64,000 bases of DNA from NCBI RefSeq assembly GCF_031729055.1, contig NZ_JAVMIP010000002.1, positions 186,001 to 250,000 on the forward strand, read 5' to 3'. This stretch comes from Pseudocalidococcus azoricus BACA0444 (GTDB lineage Bacteria; Cyanobacteriota; Cyanobacteriia; Thermosynechococcales; Thermosynechococcaceae). Every line of letters starts with the position of its first letter. Position 1 is the stretch's first letter. The notes below the pieces were generated by a model, which was given only the letters and a program-made list of their open reading frames with translations, searched no databases and had not been told where the DNA came from. Below are positions 55,337 to 63,125 of the stretch, piece after piece. The position numbers and the translations under genes were made by a program.

Positions 55337-56989
55337 TTAATGACCAGATTGGGCAGGAGTCAGTAGGGGTGCGGCCTGGAGCAGGGTTTGGGTATAGGGA
55401 TGTTGGGGCTGTTGGAAGATCGTTTCGGTTAGCCCCATTTCAACAATTTGCCCGGCCTGCATGACCGCAATTCGATCACAGAAAAACCGGGCCACCGCTA
55501 AGTCATGGGTAATAAACAAGTAGGTTAAATTAAACTCGGCTTTGAGGTGCTGCATTAACTCCAAAACTTGGGTTTGAATATGGGCATCGAGCATACTCAC
55601 CGGCTCATCACAGATCACTAGTTGCGGATGGGTAATTAAGGCCCGCGCGATCGCCACCCGTTGGCGTTGACCACCGGACAGTTCCTTGGGATAGCGGGCA
55701 AAATAGGTTTCCGGAGGGACTAATTCAACTCGCGCCAAAATATCTAACACTCGTTCTTTGGCTGTTTTTGGGGTTCCCAGGCCATGAATCAAGAGCGGCT
55801 CTAACAGGTTTTGGCCAACGGTCATCAACGGATTCAAACAGGCATGGGGATCCTGAAAAATCATCTGGAGTTCGCGCCGGCGGGGCCGCATTTGTCGAGG
55901 CGTGAGTTGGGTTAAATCTTCCCCGTGAAATTGCACCTTACCCCCAGTCGGTGTGACGAGTTGGAGAATGGTTCTGGAGAGGGTACTTTTGCCACATCCC
56001 GATTCCCCGACCAGGCCCAGAGTTTCCCCCGCATAAATGTCGAGAGTAACCCCATCCACAGCTTTGATGAAATGGGGAGCTTGGCCAAGGAGTTGGGCAA
56101 TCGGGTTCGGAGCAAGGGTGTAGTGGCGTTCCAGGTGATCCAAACTCAGTAGCACTGGAGTATCCGTATCTGGCGGGGCCGGGGGAGTTTCGGGGGTCTG
56201 GTGCATCCGGCGGGCGGCATTAAGGAGGGCCTGGGTATAGGGTTGTTGGGGGTTGCTGAGAATTTCGGTCGCGTTGCCCTGTTCGACAATTTGCCCCTGA
56301 TTCATCACCGCCAGCCGTTGGCAATATTTACCCACCAAAGCTAAATCATGGGAAATCAATAATAGGCCCATTTCTCGTGCTTGGCACAGTCGAGTCAGTT
56401 CTGTCAAAATTTGGGCGGCCACTGTGACATCAAGGCTTGTGGTGGGTTCATCGGCAATGATTAAGACCGGCTCCAACAGCAAGGCTAGGGCAATCGCGAC
56501 CCGTTGACGCATCCCCCCGCTAAATTCATGGGGATATTGATCCATGCGGGCGGCGGGAATTTTGACGGTTTCTAAGGTGGTCTTAATTTTGCTGAGTTTT
56601 TGGGTTCTAGAGAGATGGGGTGCATGGGCCTGGAGGACTTCCCAACAATGATCCTTGACCGTCATTAAGGGATTGAGTCGCGTCATCGGGTCTTGAAAGA
56701 TTAAGCCAACTTGTTCCCCCCGCCACCGTTGTAAGGCTCGTCCCCTTAAGGTCAGGATATTGCTACCATCCACCCAAATGCTGCCTCTAATTTGGGACCC
56801 TGGGGGTAACAACTGCAAAATAGCTCGCCCAATGGTTGATTTGCCACAGCCCGACTCCCCCACCAGGCCCAGGCATTCTCCCCCTTGCACTTGCAAAGAA
56901 ACCCCAGCCACTGCTGCCCGTAATTCAGGATTAATCGCCCTGGGATAAGCAATGGATAGGGTTTGGAGTTCTAATCGGGTGTTACTCAT
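55337..56989 (-). CDS. Fused two-domain ABC ATPase for peptide/oligopeptide or nickel-type uptake
   Basis: A 550-residue protein joining two ABC ATPases (DppD-DppF or OppD-OppF type) in one chain. First half: Walker A GESGCGKSTIGRAIL, signature FSGGMRQRVAIALAL, Walker B VLIIADEPTTSLDV. Second half: Walker A GESGCGKSTLSRTIL, signature LSGGQRQRVAIARAL, Walker B LVICDEPVSMLDA. Fusion of the two subunits is known in many bacteria (YliA/GsiA layout). Membrane and binding proteins are not adjacent. Substrate cannot be inferred from sequence alone. Confidence 0.9.
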   Translation of the reverse strand: MSNTRLELQTLSIAYPRAINPELRAAVAGVSLQVQGGECLGLVGESGCGKSTIGRAILQLLPPGSQIRGSIWVDGSNILTLRGRALQRWRGEQVGLIFQDPMTRLNPLMTVKDHCWEVLQAHAPHLSRTQKLSKIKTTLETVKIPAARMDQYPHEFSGGMRQRVAIALALLLEPVLIIADEPTTSLDVTVAAQILTELTRLCQAREMGLLLISHDLALVGKYCQRLAVMNQGQIVEQGNATEILSNPQQPYTQALLNAARRMHQTPETPPAPPDTDTPVLLSLDHLERHYTLAPNPIAQLLGQAPHFIKAVDGVTLDIYAGETLGLVGESGCGKSTLSRTILQLVTPTGGKVQFHGEDLTQLTPRQMRPRRRELQMIFQDPHACLNPLMTVGQNLLEPLLIHGLGTPKTAKERVLDILARVELVPPETYFARYPKELSGGQRQRVAIARALITHPQLVICDEPVSMLDAHIQTQVLELMQHLKAEFNLTYLFITHDLAVARFFCDRIAVMQAGQIVEMGLTETIFQQPQHPYTQTLLQAAPLLTPAQSGH

Positions 56990-57047
56990 CCACTAACAGT
57001 ACCGGACAAACGGATACAGGGAAAGGACGGCAGCGTTAGTTTCAAGT

Positions 57048-57872
57048 TTAGGCGGTTGGCTCAATCCGGGCGTAAAAGACCCCTTGGATTTTCATTTCTT
57101 TGGCTTCGTGGGCCCCAAGGTCATCATCGGATAGTTGCTCACTCAAGAACGTCCCAGCAATTTCCCCTGTGCGCCCATCCACTTTTGAGACTTCCAGGGA
57201 GATATTCCCTTTGCTCAACCCAAACCGCTTGACATTGGCCTTGAGCAACTCTTCACTATCGGCTTTGTTGGGAATTGCGACGGCGTTGTCATAGCCAGTG
57301 GTTAAGCCCCGCCCTTTCGGATCGAGAAAGTTAGAGGTGCGGTAAGACGGAACGCTATATTCTCCCTTGAAGTCCGTAGAAGTAGTAATGCTGGTGATGT
57401 TGGGTTCGGTACTGGCAACGAGATTTTTCACAGAAAATAGGAACGGAACCCGCTCGCCACCGGGCATTTGCACCGTAATGGCCTGGAAGTCAAACCCATC
57501 TTCTTCAATAAAGGTTAAGCTGCCATCACTATTGATAGTCAGAGAACCCATAACTTGGTCAAGACTTGAAGTTTTGCGAGTTACCAGTTTTGTTGGGACA
57601 AATTCAGCGACTTGCCGTTTGTTTTTCGGTTCTTCTTTGACTAAAAAATTTGTGGGTTGCAGACAGAGATCCTTGATGGCGTAGGATTTGGTCGGATCAA
57701 TTCCATAGGCCCCCCGAGCCGAATCATCCAAGGTGGGGCAATTGTTGGCCAGGCCAGTCCCGACAATATCGTCATAGGTTACACCCTGTTTCGCAGCCAA
57801 GGCTGAACCACTCCAGGTTACAAACCCGAAGCACAGCAGGCAAAAAGCAAGTATTAAAGCACGGTATCTCAT
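57048..57872 (-). CDS. psbO: Photosystem II manganese-stabilising protein PsbO
   Basis: PsbO is the extrinsic lumenal protein that stabilises the Mn4CaO5 cluster of photosystem II. The 274 residues begin with a signal peptide (RALILAFCLLCFGFVTWSG, cleavage probably after ALA at ~26). The mature part has the family N-terminus KQGVTYDDIVGTGLANNCPT and the two cysteines of the disulfide (in NNCPTLDD and KDLCLQPTNF). It has an SD-like GAGG 7 bases before the ATG. Single-gene transcript is likely, with the promoter at 57880-57960. Confidence 0.96.
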   Translation of the reverse strand: MRYRALILAFCLLCFGFVTWSGSALAAKQGVTYDDIVGTGLANNCPTLDDSARGAYGIDPTKSYAIKDLCLQPTNFLVKEEPKNKRQVAEFVPTKLVTRKTSSLDQVMGSLTINSDGSLTFIEEDGFDFQAITVQMPGGERVPFLFSVKNLVASTEPNITSITTSTDFKGEYSVPSYRTSNFLDPKGRGLTTGYDNAVAIPNKADSEELLKANVKRFGLSKGNISLEVSKVDGRTGEIAGTFLSEQLSDDDLGAHEAKEMKIQGVFYARIEPTA

Positions 57873-58105
57873 GATTAACCTCAGAAGTCAAAGCACAGCA
57901 GATCATCAAGCACGTCAAAAGTCATAAATAAGTATGGGTTAAATTTTGACCGCCCAGGCCAGGGCCCTTCGGATAAAAATAAGTCCCAAAATGAAAAATA
58001 AGGTGCAAGTTGCCTCATTCAACCCTTGATTATACGAAGCATTGAGATCCCCAGGCCCCTTTTGTTGCGAAAACCTACGGAGATTAGCTGCCCTAGGATA
58101 CCTGT
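57873..58105. other. Intergenic region with the psbO promoter
   Basis: It separates psbO (minus) from the GNAT gene (plus). On the minus strand, TACTTATTTATG about 55 bases before the ATG is a plausible -10 area and GAGG precedes the start codon. The sequence is AT-rich at 57890-57950. No RNA gene recognised. Confidence 0.35.
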
Positions 58106-58615
58106 ATGCCTGAAATTCCTTATCAAGTTCGCCGTTTTATCCCTGCCGATGCTCCCCAGATTGCCCAACTTTTCCATGACACCATCCATCGGATTAACGC
58201 CCAAGACTATTGTCCCGCCCAACTCCAAGCCTGGGCCCCCGATGATCTACATTTTTGTGATTGGGCCAGCCGCTGTGGAGCCAGAATAACTTTTGTTGCC
58301 ATTGATCCAGCCCCCGACCCGGCCATGGCATTGGACAAGATTATTGGCTTTGGGGAACTGGAATCATCGGGCCACATCGGTTGTTTTTACGGCCATTGGC
58401 AATATCAACGGCGGGGAGTGGGGCGGTTACTCTATCAAGCCTTAGAACATGAAGCCATAACCCGGGGCCTGGAGAGTTTAGGAGTTGAAGCCAGTATTAC
58501 CGCCCGCCCTTTTTTTGCCCGGATGGGGTTTAGTCTCCTTGAGGAACAACAGGTTTTTTGTCGGGGCCAGTGGCTTTTGACCAATCGGATGTTTAAGTGC
58601 CTGACTCGCGCTTAA
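58106..58615 (+). CDS. GNAT-family N-acetyltransferase
   Basis: A 169-residue acetyltransferase. N-terminal IPYQVRRFIPADAPQIAQLF is the usual first beta-alpha unit and FYGHWQYQRRGVGRLLYQAL contains the acetyl-CoA pyrophosphate loop Q/RxxGxG (QRRGVG). The end, ARMGFSLLEEQQVF, matches the GNAT motif B. The acceptor substrate is unknown. It is a single gene; a solitary 14-base MITE-like end (GAGTAATGCTATAG) lies right behind the stop codon. Confidence 0.85.
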   Translation: MPEIPYQVRRFIPADAPQIAQLFHDTIHRINAQDYCPAQLQAWAPDDLHFCDWASRCGARITFVAIDPAPDPAMALDKIIGFGELESSGHIGCFYGHWQYQRRGVGRLLYQALEHEAITRGLESLGVEASITARPFFARMGFSLLEEQQVFCRGQWLLTNRMFKCLTRA

Positions 58616-58629
58616 GAGTAATGCTATAG
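58616..58629 (+). repeat. Solitary MITE terminus
   Basis: GAGTAATGCTATAG is identical to the right end of the MITE at 26721-26734. No other end is found within a few hundred bases, so it may be a degraded leftover or chance. Only 14 bases, so evidence is thin. Confidence 0.3.
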
Positions 58630-58678
58630 TTTGGGGTTATTGTTACCCGTTTATGTGGTGAGTTGGAGTAAAGCAGCT

Positions 58679-59980
58679 ATGGCTCAGTCAGGGTTTTGGG
58701 GATGTAAGTTCGGGCTTGGCCTGGGGGCATTGTTGGTACTTGCAACCCTAGGGGCCTGTGATACGGCAACTCAAACGGGTAGCGATGGTGGAGCAACAAA
58801 TAGCGGTTTACGGATTGGCTCCCTACTTCCCTCTACGGGCGACCTTGCTTCTGTGGGACAACCCATTGTGGATACTGTGCCCCTAGTGGTCGAAACCGTG
58901 AATGCCTGTGGGGGGGTGAATGGTCAACCTGTTACCCTGATTGCGGAAGATGATCAATCTAGTCCGGCGGCAGGGGCCGAGGCCATGACCAAACTGGTGG
59001 AGGTGGACAAGGTGGCGGGGGTAGTGGGTTCCTTTGCCAGTGGTGTCTCCAATGCGGCGGTGGATATTGCGGCCCGGGGTAAGGTGGTCTTAATTTCTCC
59101 GGGGAGTACCAGCACTCTCCTCACAGAACGGGCGGCCAAAGGAGACTTTAATGGCTACTGGGCCAGAACGGCTCCTCCCGATAATTACCAGGCCGTGGCC
59201 TTGGCCCAATTAGCTTACGATCGGGGGTTACGAAAGGTTTCTACTGTGGTGATCAATAATGACTACGGCCGTAGTTTTGAGAAGGAATTTGTCACAGCCT
59301 TCAAAAAATTGGGTGGCACAGTAATCAATGAGGCCAATCCCACCCGGTACGATGAACGGGCCTCCACCTTTAATACAGAAGCCGCCCAGGCCTTTGCCAA
59401 TAAACCCGATGGGGTCGTGGCGATTCTTTATCCTGAAACCGGAAGTCTTTTACTCAAATCCGCCTTTGAGCAGGGTCTCACACCAGGGGTACAAATTTTA
59501 CTCACCGATGGCGTGAAATCTGATACCTTTCCGGCCCAAGTGGGTAAAACTAGCGATGGCAAATTTATCCTCGCCGGGGCTGTGGGCACTGTTCCAGGTG
59601 CAGATGGGAAAGCACTAGCCCAAGTTACGAAAGTTTGGGAAGCCAAGTATAGATCTGTCCCGCCGGCGTTTGTCCCCCAGGCCTGGGATGCGACAGCTTT
59701 ATTAATGTTGGCAGCCCAAGCAGCAGGTGTGAATACGGGCGAAGGAATCAAAGCCCACTTACGGGAAGTCTCTGGCGGGCCGGGTACACCCGTGGATGAT
59801 GTCTGCCAAGGCCTGGAATTATTGCGTCAGGGCGAAAAGATTAACTACCAAGGGGCCAGCGGTAATGTGGATATTGATGAAAATGGGGATGTGGTTGGAG
59901 TTTATGATATTTGGCAAGTTGGCGAGGATGGCACGTTAAGCGTGATTGGTAAAGTCACCCCCAAGGCGAATACACCCTAA
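58679..59980 (+). CDS. Branched-chain amino-acid-type ABC substrate-binding lipoprotein
   Basis: A periplasmic-binding protein of the LivJ/LivK type, 433 residues from ATG 58679 (frame open to 58631). A lipoprotein signal ends in LATLGACDTAT with the modified Cys27, so it is membrane-tethered. The mature part has a receptor fold: RIGSLLPSTGDLASVGQPIV, then VAGVVGSFASGVSNAAVDIA and VISPGSTSTLLTERAA. These bind amino acids, urea or amides. The permease and ATPase genes are not next to it, and the FetAB-like genes following are on the opposite strand. Substrate unknown. Confidence 0.85.
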   Translation: MAQSGFWGCKFGLGLGALLVLATLGACDTATQTGSDGGATNSGLRIGSLLPSTGDLASVGQPIVDTVPLVVETVNACGGVNGQPVTLIAEDDQSSPAAGAEAMTKLVEVDKVAGVVGSFASGVSNAAVDIAARGKVVLISPGSTSTLLTERAAKGDFNGYWARTAPPDNYQAVALAQLAYDRGLRKVSTVVINNDYGRSFEKEFVTAFKKLGGTVINEANPTRYDERASTFNTEAAQAFANKPDGVVAILYPETGSLLLKSAFEQGLTPGVQILLTDGVKSDTFPAQVGKTSDGKFILAGAVGTVPGADGKALAQVTKVWEAKYRSVPPAFVPQAWDATALLMLAAQAAGVNTGEGIKAHLREVSGGPGTPVDDVCQGLELLRQGEKINYQGASGNVDIDENGDVVGVYDIWQVGEDGTLSVIGKVTPKANTP

Positions 59981-60031
59981 TATTCTGGCGATAGTTATTT
60001 GCAGAAAAAGTTAAGAAGCCTGGCCTGGAGC

Positions 60032-60832
60032 CTACTTAGCCCGATGTAATCGATCCAGTCGGAGTTGATGATCCTGGCTTAACAGTCGGTTAAAGGCGAG
60101 AAGAACAACCCCAAAAATCCCCAAACCAGCGGCAGCGGCAATCATAAAAACAATCACGATCTGATAACGCACGGCTTCGATTGGGCTGGCTCCGGCCAAA
60201 ATTTGTCCCGTCATCATTCCCGGCAAACTGACCAGGCCCATGACCATCATCGAGTTAATCGTTGGAATCATCCCGACCCGAATGGCTTCTTGGACTTGAT
60301 GATGTGCCGCTTCCCAACGGGTTGCCCCTAGACTCAGGAGTGTTTCGATTTGTTGGCGTTGATTGACCAAATCCTCCATAAAACGATCCAGGCCCAGGGA
60401 GATTCCAGTTAACGTGTTGCCCAAAACCATACCCAGGAGAGGAATCACATATTGCGGTTCATACCAAGGCTGCGGCTGCAAAATCACGATCAAGGCAAAC
60501 CCTGTTGCAAAGACAGAAGATCCCCATACCGAAATCAGGCTAGAGCCATAGATGCCCTCAAACCGCCGCTTAGTCCGATTTACCGCCGAAATGCCCGCAA
60601 TCGTGGCCATGATTAAGCTGATTCCCAAGATAATGAGGGGATTGTCCTGTATAAAGAGCCACTCTAACAGCACCCCCACTAACAGCAATTGCCCAACCAT
60701 CCGCACCGCTGCAATACTGAGAATCCGCTCCAGGCCAAGCTTTAAGCCCAGAGACAGGCCAATGTTAATCAGCAAGAGTAAGGCGGCAAGGGCCAGTTGA
60801 CCGTACCCCAGGGAAATATAAGAGCTAGTCAT
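60032..60832 (-). CDS. FetB-like ABC permease
   Basis: A 266-residue integral membrane protein of the FetB/YbbM family, which with FetA exports iron in E. coli. Six or seven hydrophobic helices are seen, including ISIAAVRMVGQLLLVGVLLEW-like and LMMVMGLVSLPGMMTGQILAG, the latter a conserved block (GLVSLPGMMTGQILAGASP). It overlaps the FetA-like gene by 4 bases, so they are co-translated. Whether it moves iron here is inferred from family. Confidence 0.85.
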   Translation of the reverse strand: MTSSYISLGYGQLALAALLLLINIGLSLGLKLGLERILSIAAVRMVGQLLLVGVLLEWLFIQDNPLIILGISLIMATIAGISAVNRTKRRFEGIYGSSLISVWGSSVFATGFALIVILQPQPWYEPQYVIPLLGMVLGNTLTGISLGLDRFMEDLVNQRQQIETLLSLGATRWEAAHHQVQEAIRVGMIPTINSMMVMGLVSLPGMMTGQILAGASPIEAVRYQIVIVFMIAAAAGLGIFGVVLLAFNRLLSQDHQLRLDRLHRAK

Positions 60833-61488
60833 GGCTGAAACGGTTGTAAATTGAGTTGGCTCTGGCTGAGGCGTTGGATTTGGCTGAGGTCGTGGCTGGT
60901 GAGAATACAGGCCTTATCCGGTTGTTGCAGCCATTGGAGCAGGAGGCGTTCAAGAGCTAGGGTTGTGGCCGCATCAAGGGAGGCAGTCGGTTCATCCAGA
61001 AGTAAAATGTGCGGATCCAGTTGCAAGGCACGCAGGAGGGCCAAAATTTGCGCTTCTCCCCCCGATAGTTCTGTCCCCGGTCGTTCTAAAAAGTCTAAGG
61101 TACGGCCGAGTTGGGCTAACCAAACTTGAATTTGGCCCAGATCAAAGGTGCGCTGGTGATGGACGGCCAAGCTAAAGGGATGCTGCAAATTCGCCAGGCC
61201 AGTTCCCGGAAAAATTGTCGGGCGTTGGCTCAGATAAATGACTTTAGTGCGATAGACCGGAAATGTCCATTGGGCGGGAGTGCGGTTACGAAATTTAATC
61301 CTTCCAGATTGAACAGAGTCCAAGAGTCCGAGTTGCCGCAATAGCAAGGTTTTCCCGGTTCCAGAGGGCGAGACTAACCCTAAAACTTCTCCAGGCCGTA
61401 AGTCAAGGCTGACATTTTCCCACAACCGCCGTCCAGCGATGGCACAAGTTAAACCAGTCGCTTGCAACAAGAAAGAGTCAACCGTCAT
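60829..61488 (-). CDS. FetA-like ABC ATPase
   Basis: A 219-residue ATPase of the FetA/YbbL family. Walker A is LGLVSPSGTGKTLLLRQLG (with S in place of the usual G at the first position), signature ELSGGEAQILALLRAL, Walker B ILLLDEPTASLD and H-loop ILTSHDLSQI. It overlaps its permease by 4 bases. The pair likely forms a homodimeric exporter, iron by family analogy. Start ATG 61488 faces the BaeRF gene. Confidence 0.85.
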   Translation of the reverse strand: MTVDSFLLQATGLTCAIAGRRLWENVSLDLRPGEVLGLVSPSGTGKTLLLRQLGLLDSVQSGRIKFRNRTPAQWTFPVYRTKVIYLSQRPTIFPGTGLANLQHPFSLAVHHQRTFDLGQIQVWLAQLGRTLDFLERPGTELSGGEAQILALLRALQLDPHILLLDEPTASLDAATTLALERLLLQWLQQPDKACILTSHDLSQIQRLSQSQLNLQPFQP

Positions 61489-61560
61489 TGATATTTTGCA
61501 ACGCCCCCATGATTTTCAAGAGTTTTTGGCCAAGGGGCGGCTCAACCGATTACGATTATC

Positions 61561-62664
61561 TTGAAAGGTCCTACTCCCGGAGTCCCGATGATCTGTCGTC
61601 AAAACCTGAAGCATCTCCAAGCAATAAAGGCTGTACCTGCTGTTTCCATTTTGCTCCCCACCCATCGTACCTCCCCCGACAACAAACGCGATCCCATTCA
61701 AGTTAAAAACCTAGTCACCGAGGCTAAAAACCGCCTGAGTCAAGAATTTAAGCAGCGGCAACTTGACCCCCTCTTGCAGAACTTAGAGGCATTGGTGGCC
61801 GAAATTGACTATAGCTATGCCCTCGATGGGTTGGCCCTGTATGTCAGTCATGATTTTGCCAAGCTCTATTATTTACCTTTTCCTGTGCGCGCTCGGGTGG
61901 TGATTGACCAAACCTTTGCAACCCGTGATTTAGTTTATGGACTTCACCGGGCTGAACGTTACTGGCTGCTCCTCCTCAGTCAAGGGGAAACTCGTCTCAT
62001 TGCTGGAACTGGGGAAACCCTCGAAGAAATTACAGATGAAGCCTTTCCGATGGTGATGAGCGGGCCTGGGGCCACAAGTCCACTGCCCTACCACGCGGAT
62101 TCTAGTTATTTAGATGATCGCCACCGGCAATTTTTCCAGCAGGTTGATCAGGCCCTTGCTAACTATGCTGAAGGTGAATCATTGCCCCTAATTTTGGGTG
62201 GAGTGGTTCGACAAATTTCGTTTTTCCAGGAAGTCTCTCAATACGCAGCGGCTGTTGCTGGCACGATCACGGGTAATTTTGATAAAGCGAGTTTGTCAGA
62301 GCTTGCCCCCCAGGTTTACCCCATCTTCCAATCCATTCGGGAAACACGGCGGAGTCAGTCTTTAGAAGAGTTAGCCGCGGCGGTGGATGCTCAACGGGTT
62401 GTTTCGACTATCGGTGAAGCCTGGCGATTTGCCCATGAGGGACGGGGGAAAACCCTATTAGTCGAGAAGAATTATCATGAACCGGCAACTGTTTGTGAAG
62501 CGGGCCGCCTAGAGTTAGCCGCAGAGCCGGGTGGGGTGGGCATTATGGATGATGCGGTTGATGAGATTATTGAAGTGATCTTGGCGAAAGGGGGAGATGT
62601 GCAGTTTGTCGAGGATGGAGCCTTGGCTTTGCACCAAAAAATCGCCCTGATTTTGCGCTATTGA
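61561..62664 (+). CDS. BaeRF-like (bacterial archaeo-eukaryotic release-factor-like) protein
   Basis: A 367-residue protein. The start SILLPTHRTSPDNKRDPIQV, then VKNLVTEAKNRLSQEFKQRQ, and YYLPFPVRARVVIDQTFATR are typical of BaeRF-type proteins. The middle has LILGGVVRQISFFQEVSQYA, and the C-terminal part reads GRGKTLLVEKNYHEPATVCE before an eL30/Pelota-like end (IMDDAVDEIIEVILAKGGDV). Members of the group are proposed to act on ribosomes, with no settled function. The exact subfamily cannot be assigned by eye. Start may be ATG 61588 (MICRQNLKHLQAI). Confidence 0.6.
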   Translation: MKGPTPGVPMICRQNLKHLQAIKAVPAVSILLPTHRTSPDNKRDPIQVKNLVTEAKNRLSQEFKQRQLDPLLQNLEALVAEIDYSYALDGLALYVSHDFAKLYYLPFPVRARVVIDQTFATRDLVYGLHRAERYWLLLLSQGETRLIAGTGETLEEITDEAFPMVMSGPGATSPLPYHADSSYLDDRHRQFFQQVDQALANYAEGESLPLILGGVVRQISFFQEVSQYAAAVAGTITGNFDKASLSELAPQVYPIFQSIRETRRSQSLEELAAAVDAQRVVSTIGEAWRFAHEGRGKTLLVEKNYHEPATVCEAGRLELAAEPGGVGIMDDAVDEIIEVILAKGGDVQFVEDGALALHQKIALILRY

Positions 62665-62736
62665 TCGGCCGAGTCCGTTAAAAACGATGTCATCCCGTTA
62701 ACAAAGATGGCAGAATAAGAGTCACGTTAAGCGGAA

Positions 62737-63096
62737 TTGTGTATGGTCTTTAACTCTGAAAATAGTGAATTCTTCTCCGACGCGACCGAAGAGCACACCA
62801 ACAATCTGCTGCTGAAATACCTCCAAAATCAGTCTCCTGAAGTTTTGTCACGGGTGGCCCGCTCTGCTAGCCCAGAAATTCGCCAAATTATTAGTCATAA
62901 TGTCCAAGGACTGGTGGGGGGATTACCGTCTGAGGCTTTTAATATTCAAATCACAACGGATCGAGATAACTTAGCGGGTCTGTTAGCCTCGGCGATGATG
63001 ACCGGGTATTTCTTACGCCAAATGGAACAACGGATGGAACTAGAAGCTGGTTTTGCCAGTTCCTTGTCTGTAACCCCCGTTGAGAGTCAAGATTAA
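62737..63096 (+). CDS. DUF760 protein
   Basis: A 119-residue protein; start is ATG 62743 (MVFNSENSEFFSD) or 62737. Family blocks are LLKYLQNQSPEVLSRVARSA, EIRQIISHNVQGLVGGLPSE and FNIQITTDRDNLAGLLASAM, then MMTGYFLRQMEQRMELEA. DUF760 occurs in cyanobacteria and plants (a plastid-located family); some plant members are linked to starch or protein turnover, but a function here is not shown. It is alone, 73 bases after the BaeRF gene, and convergent with the last gene of the window. Confidence 0.85.
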   Translation: MCMVFNSENSEFFSDATEEHTNNLLLKYLQNQSPEVLSRVARSASPEIRQIISHNVQGLVGGLPSEAFNIQITTDRDNLAGLLASAMMTGYFLRQMEQRMELEAGFASSLSVTPVESQD

Positions 63097-63125
63097 GTTG
63101 CATTTTAAGGATTCAGTCAATTCGA

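Noticed and set aside
55647..55654. HIP1 site GCGATCGC as the dominant repeat
   Set aside because: Only this one copy was noted; the abundant motif is CCAGGCC/GGCCTGG instead.
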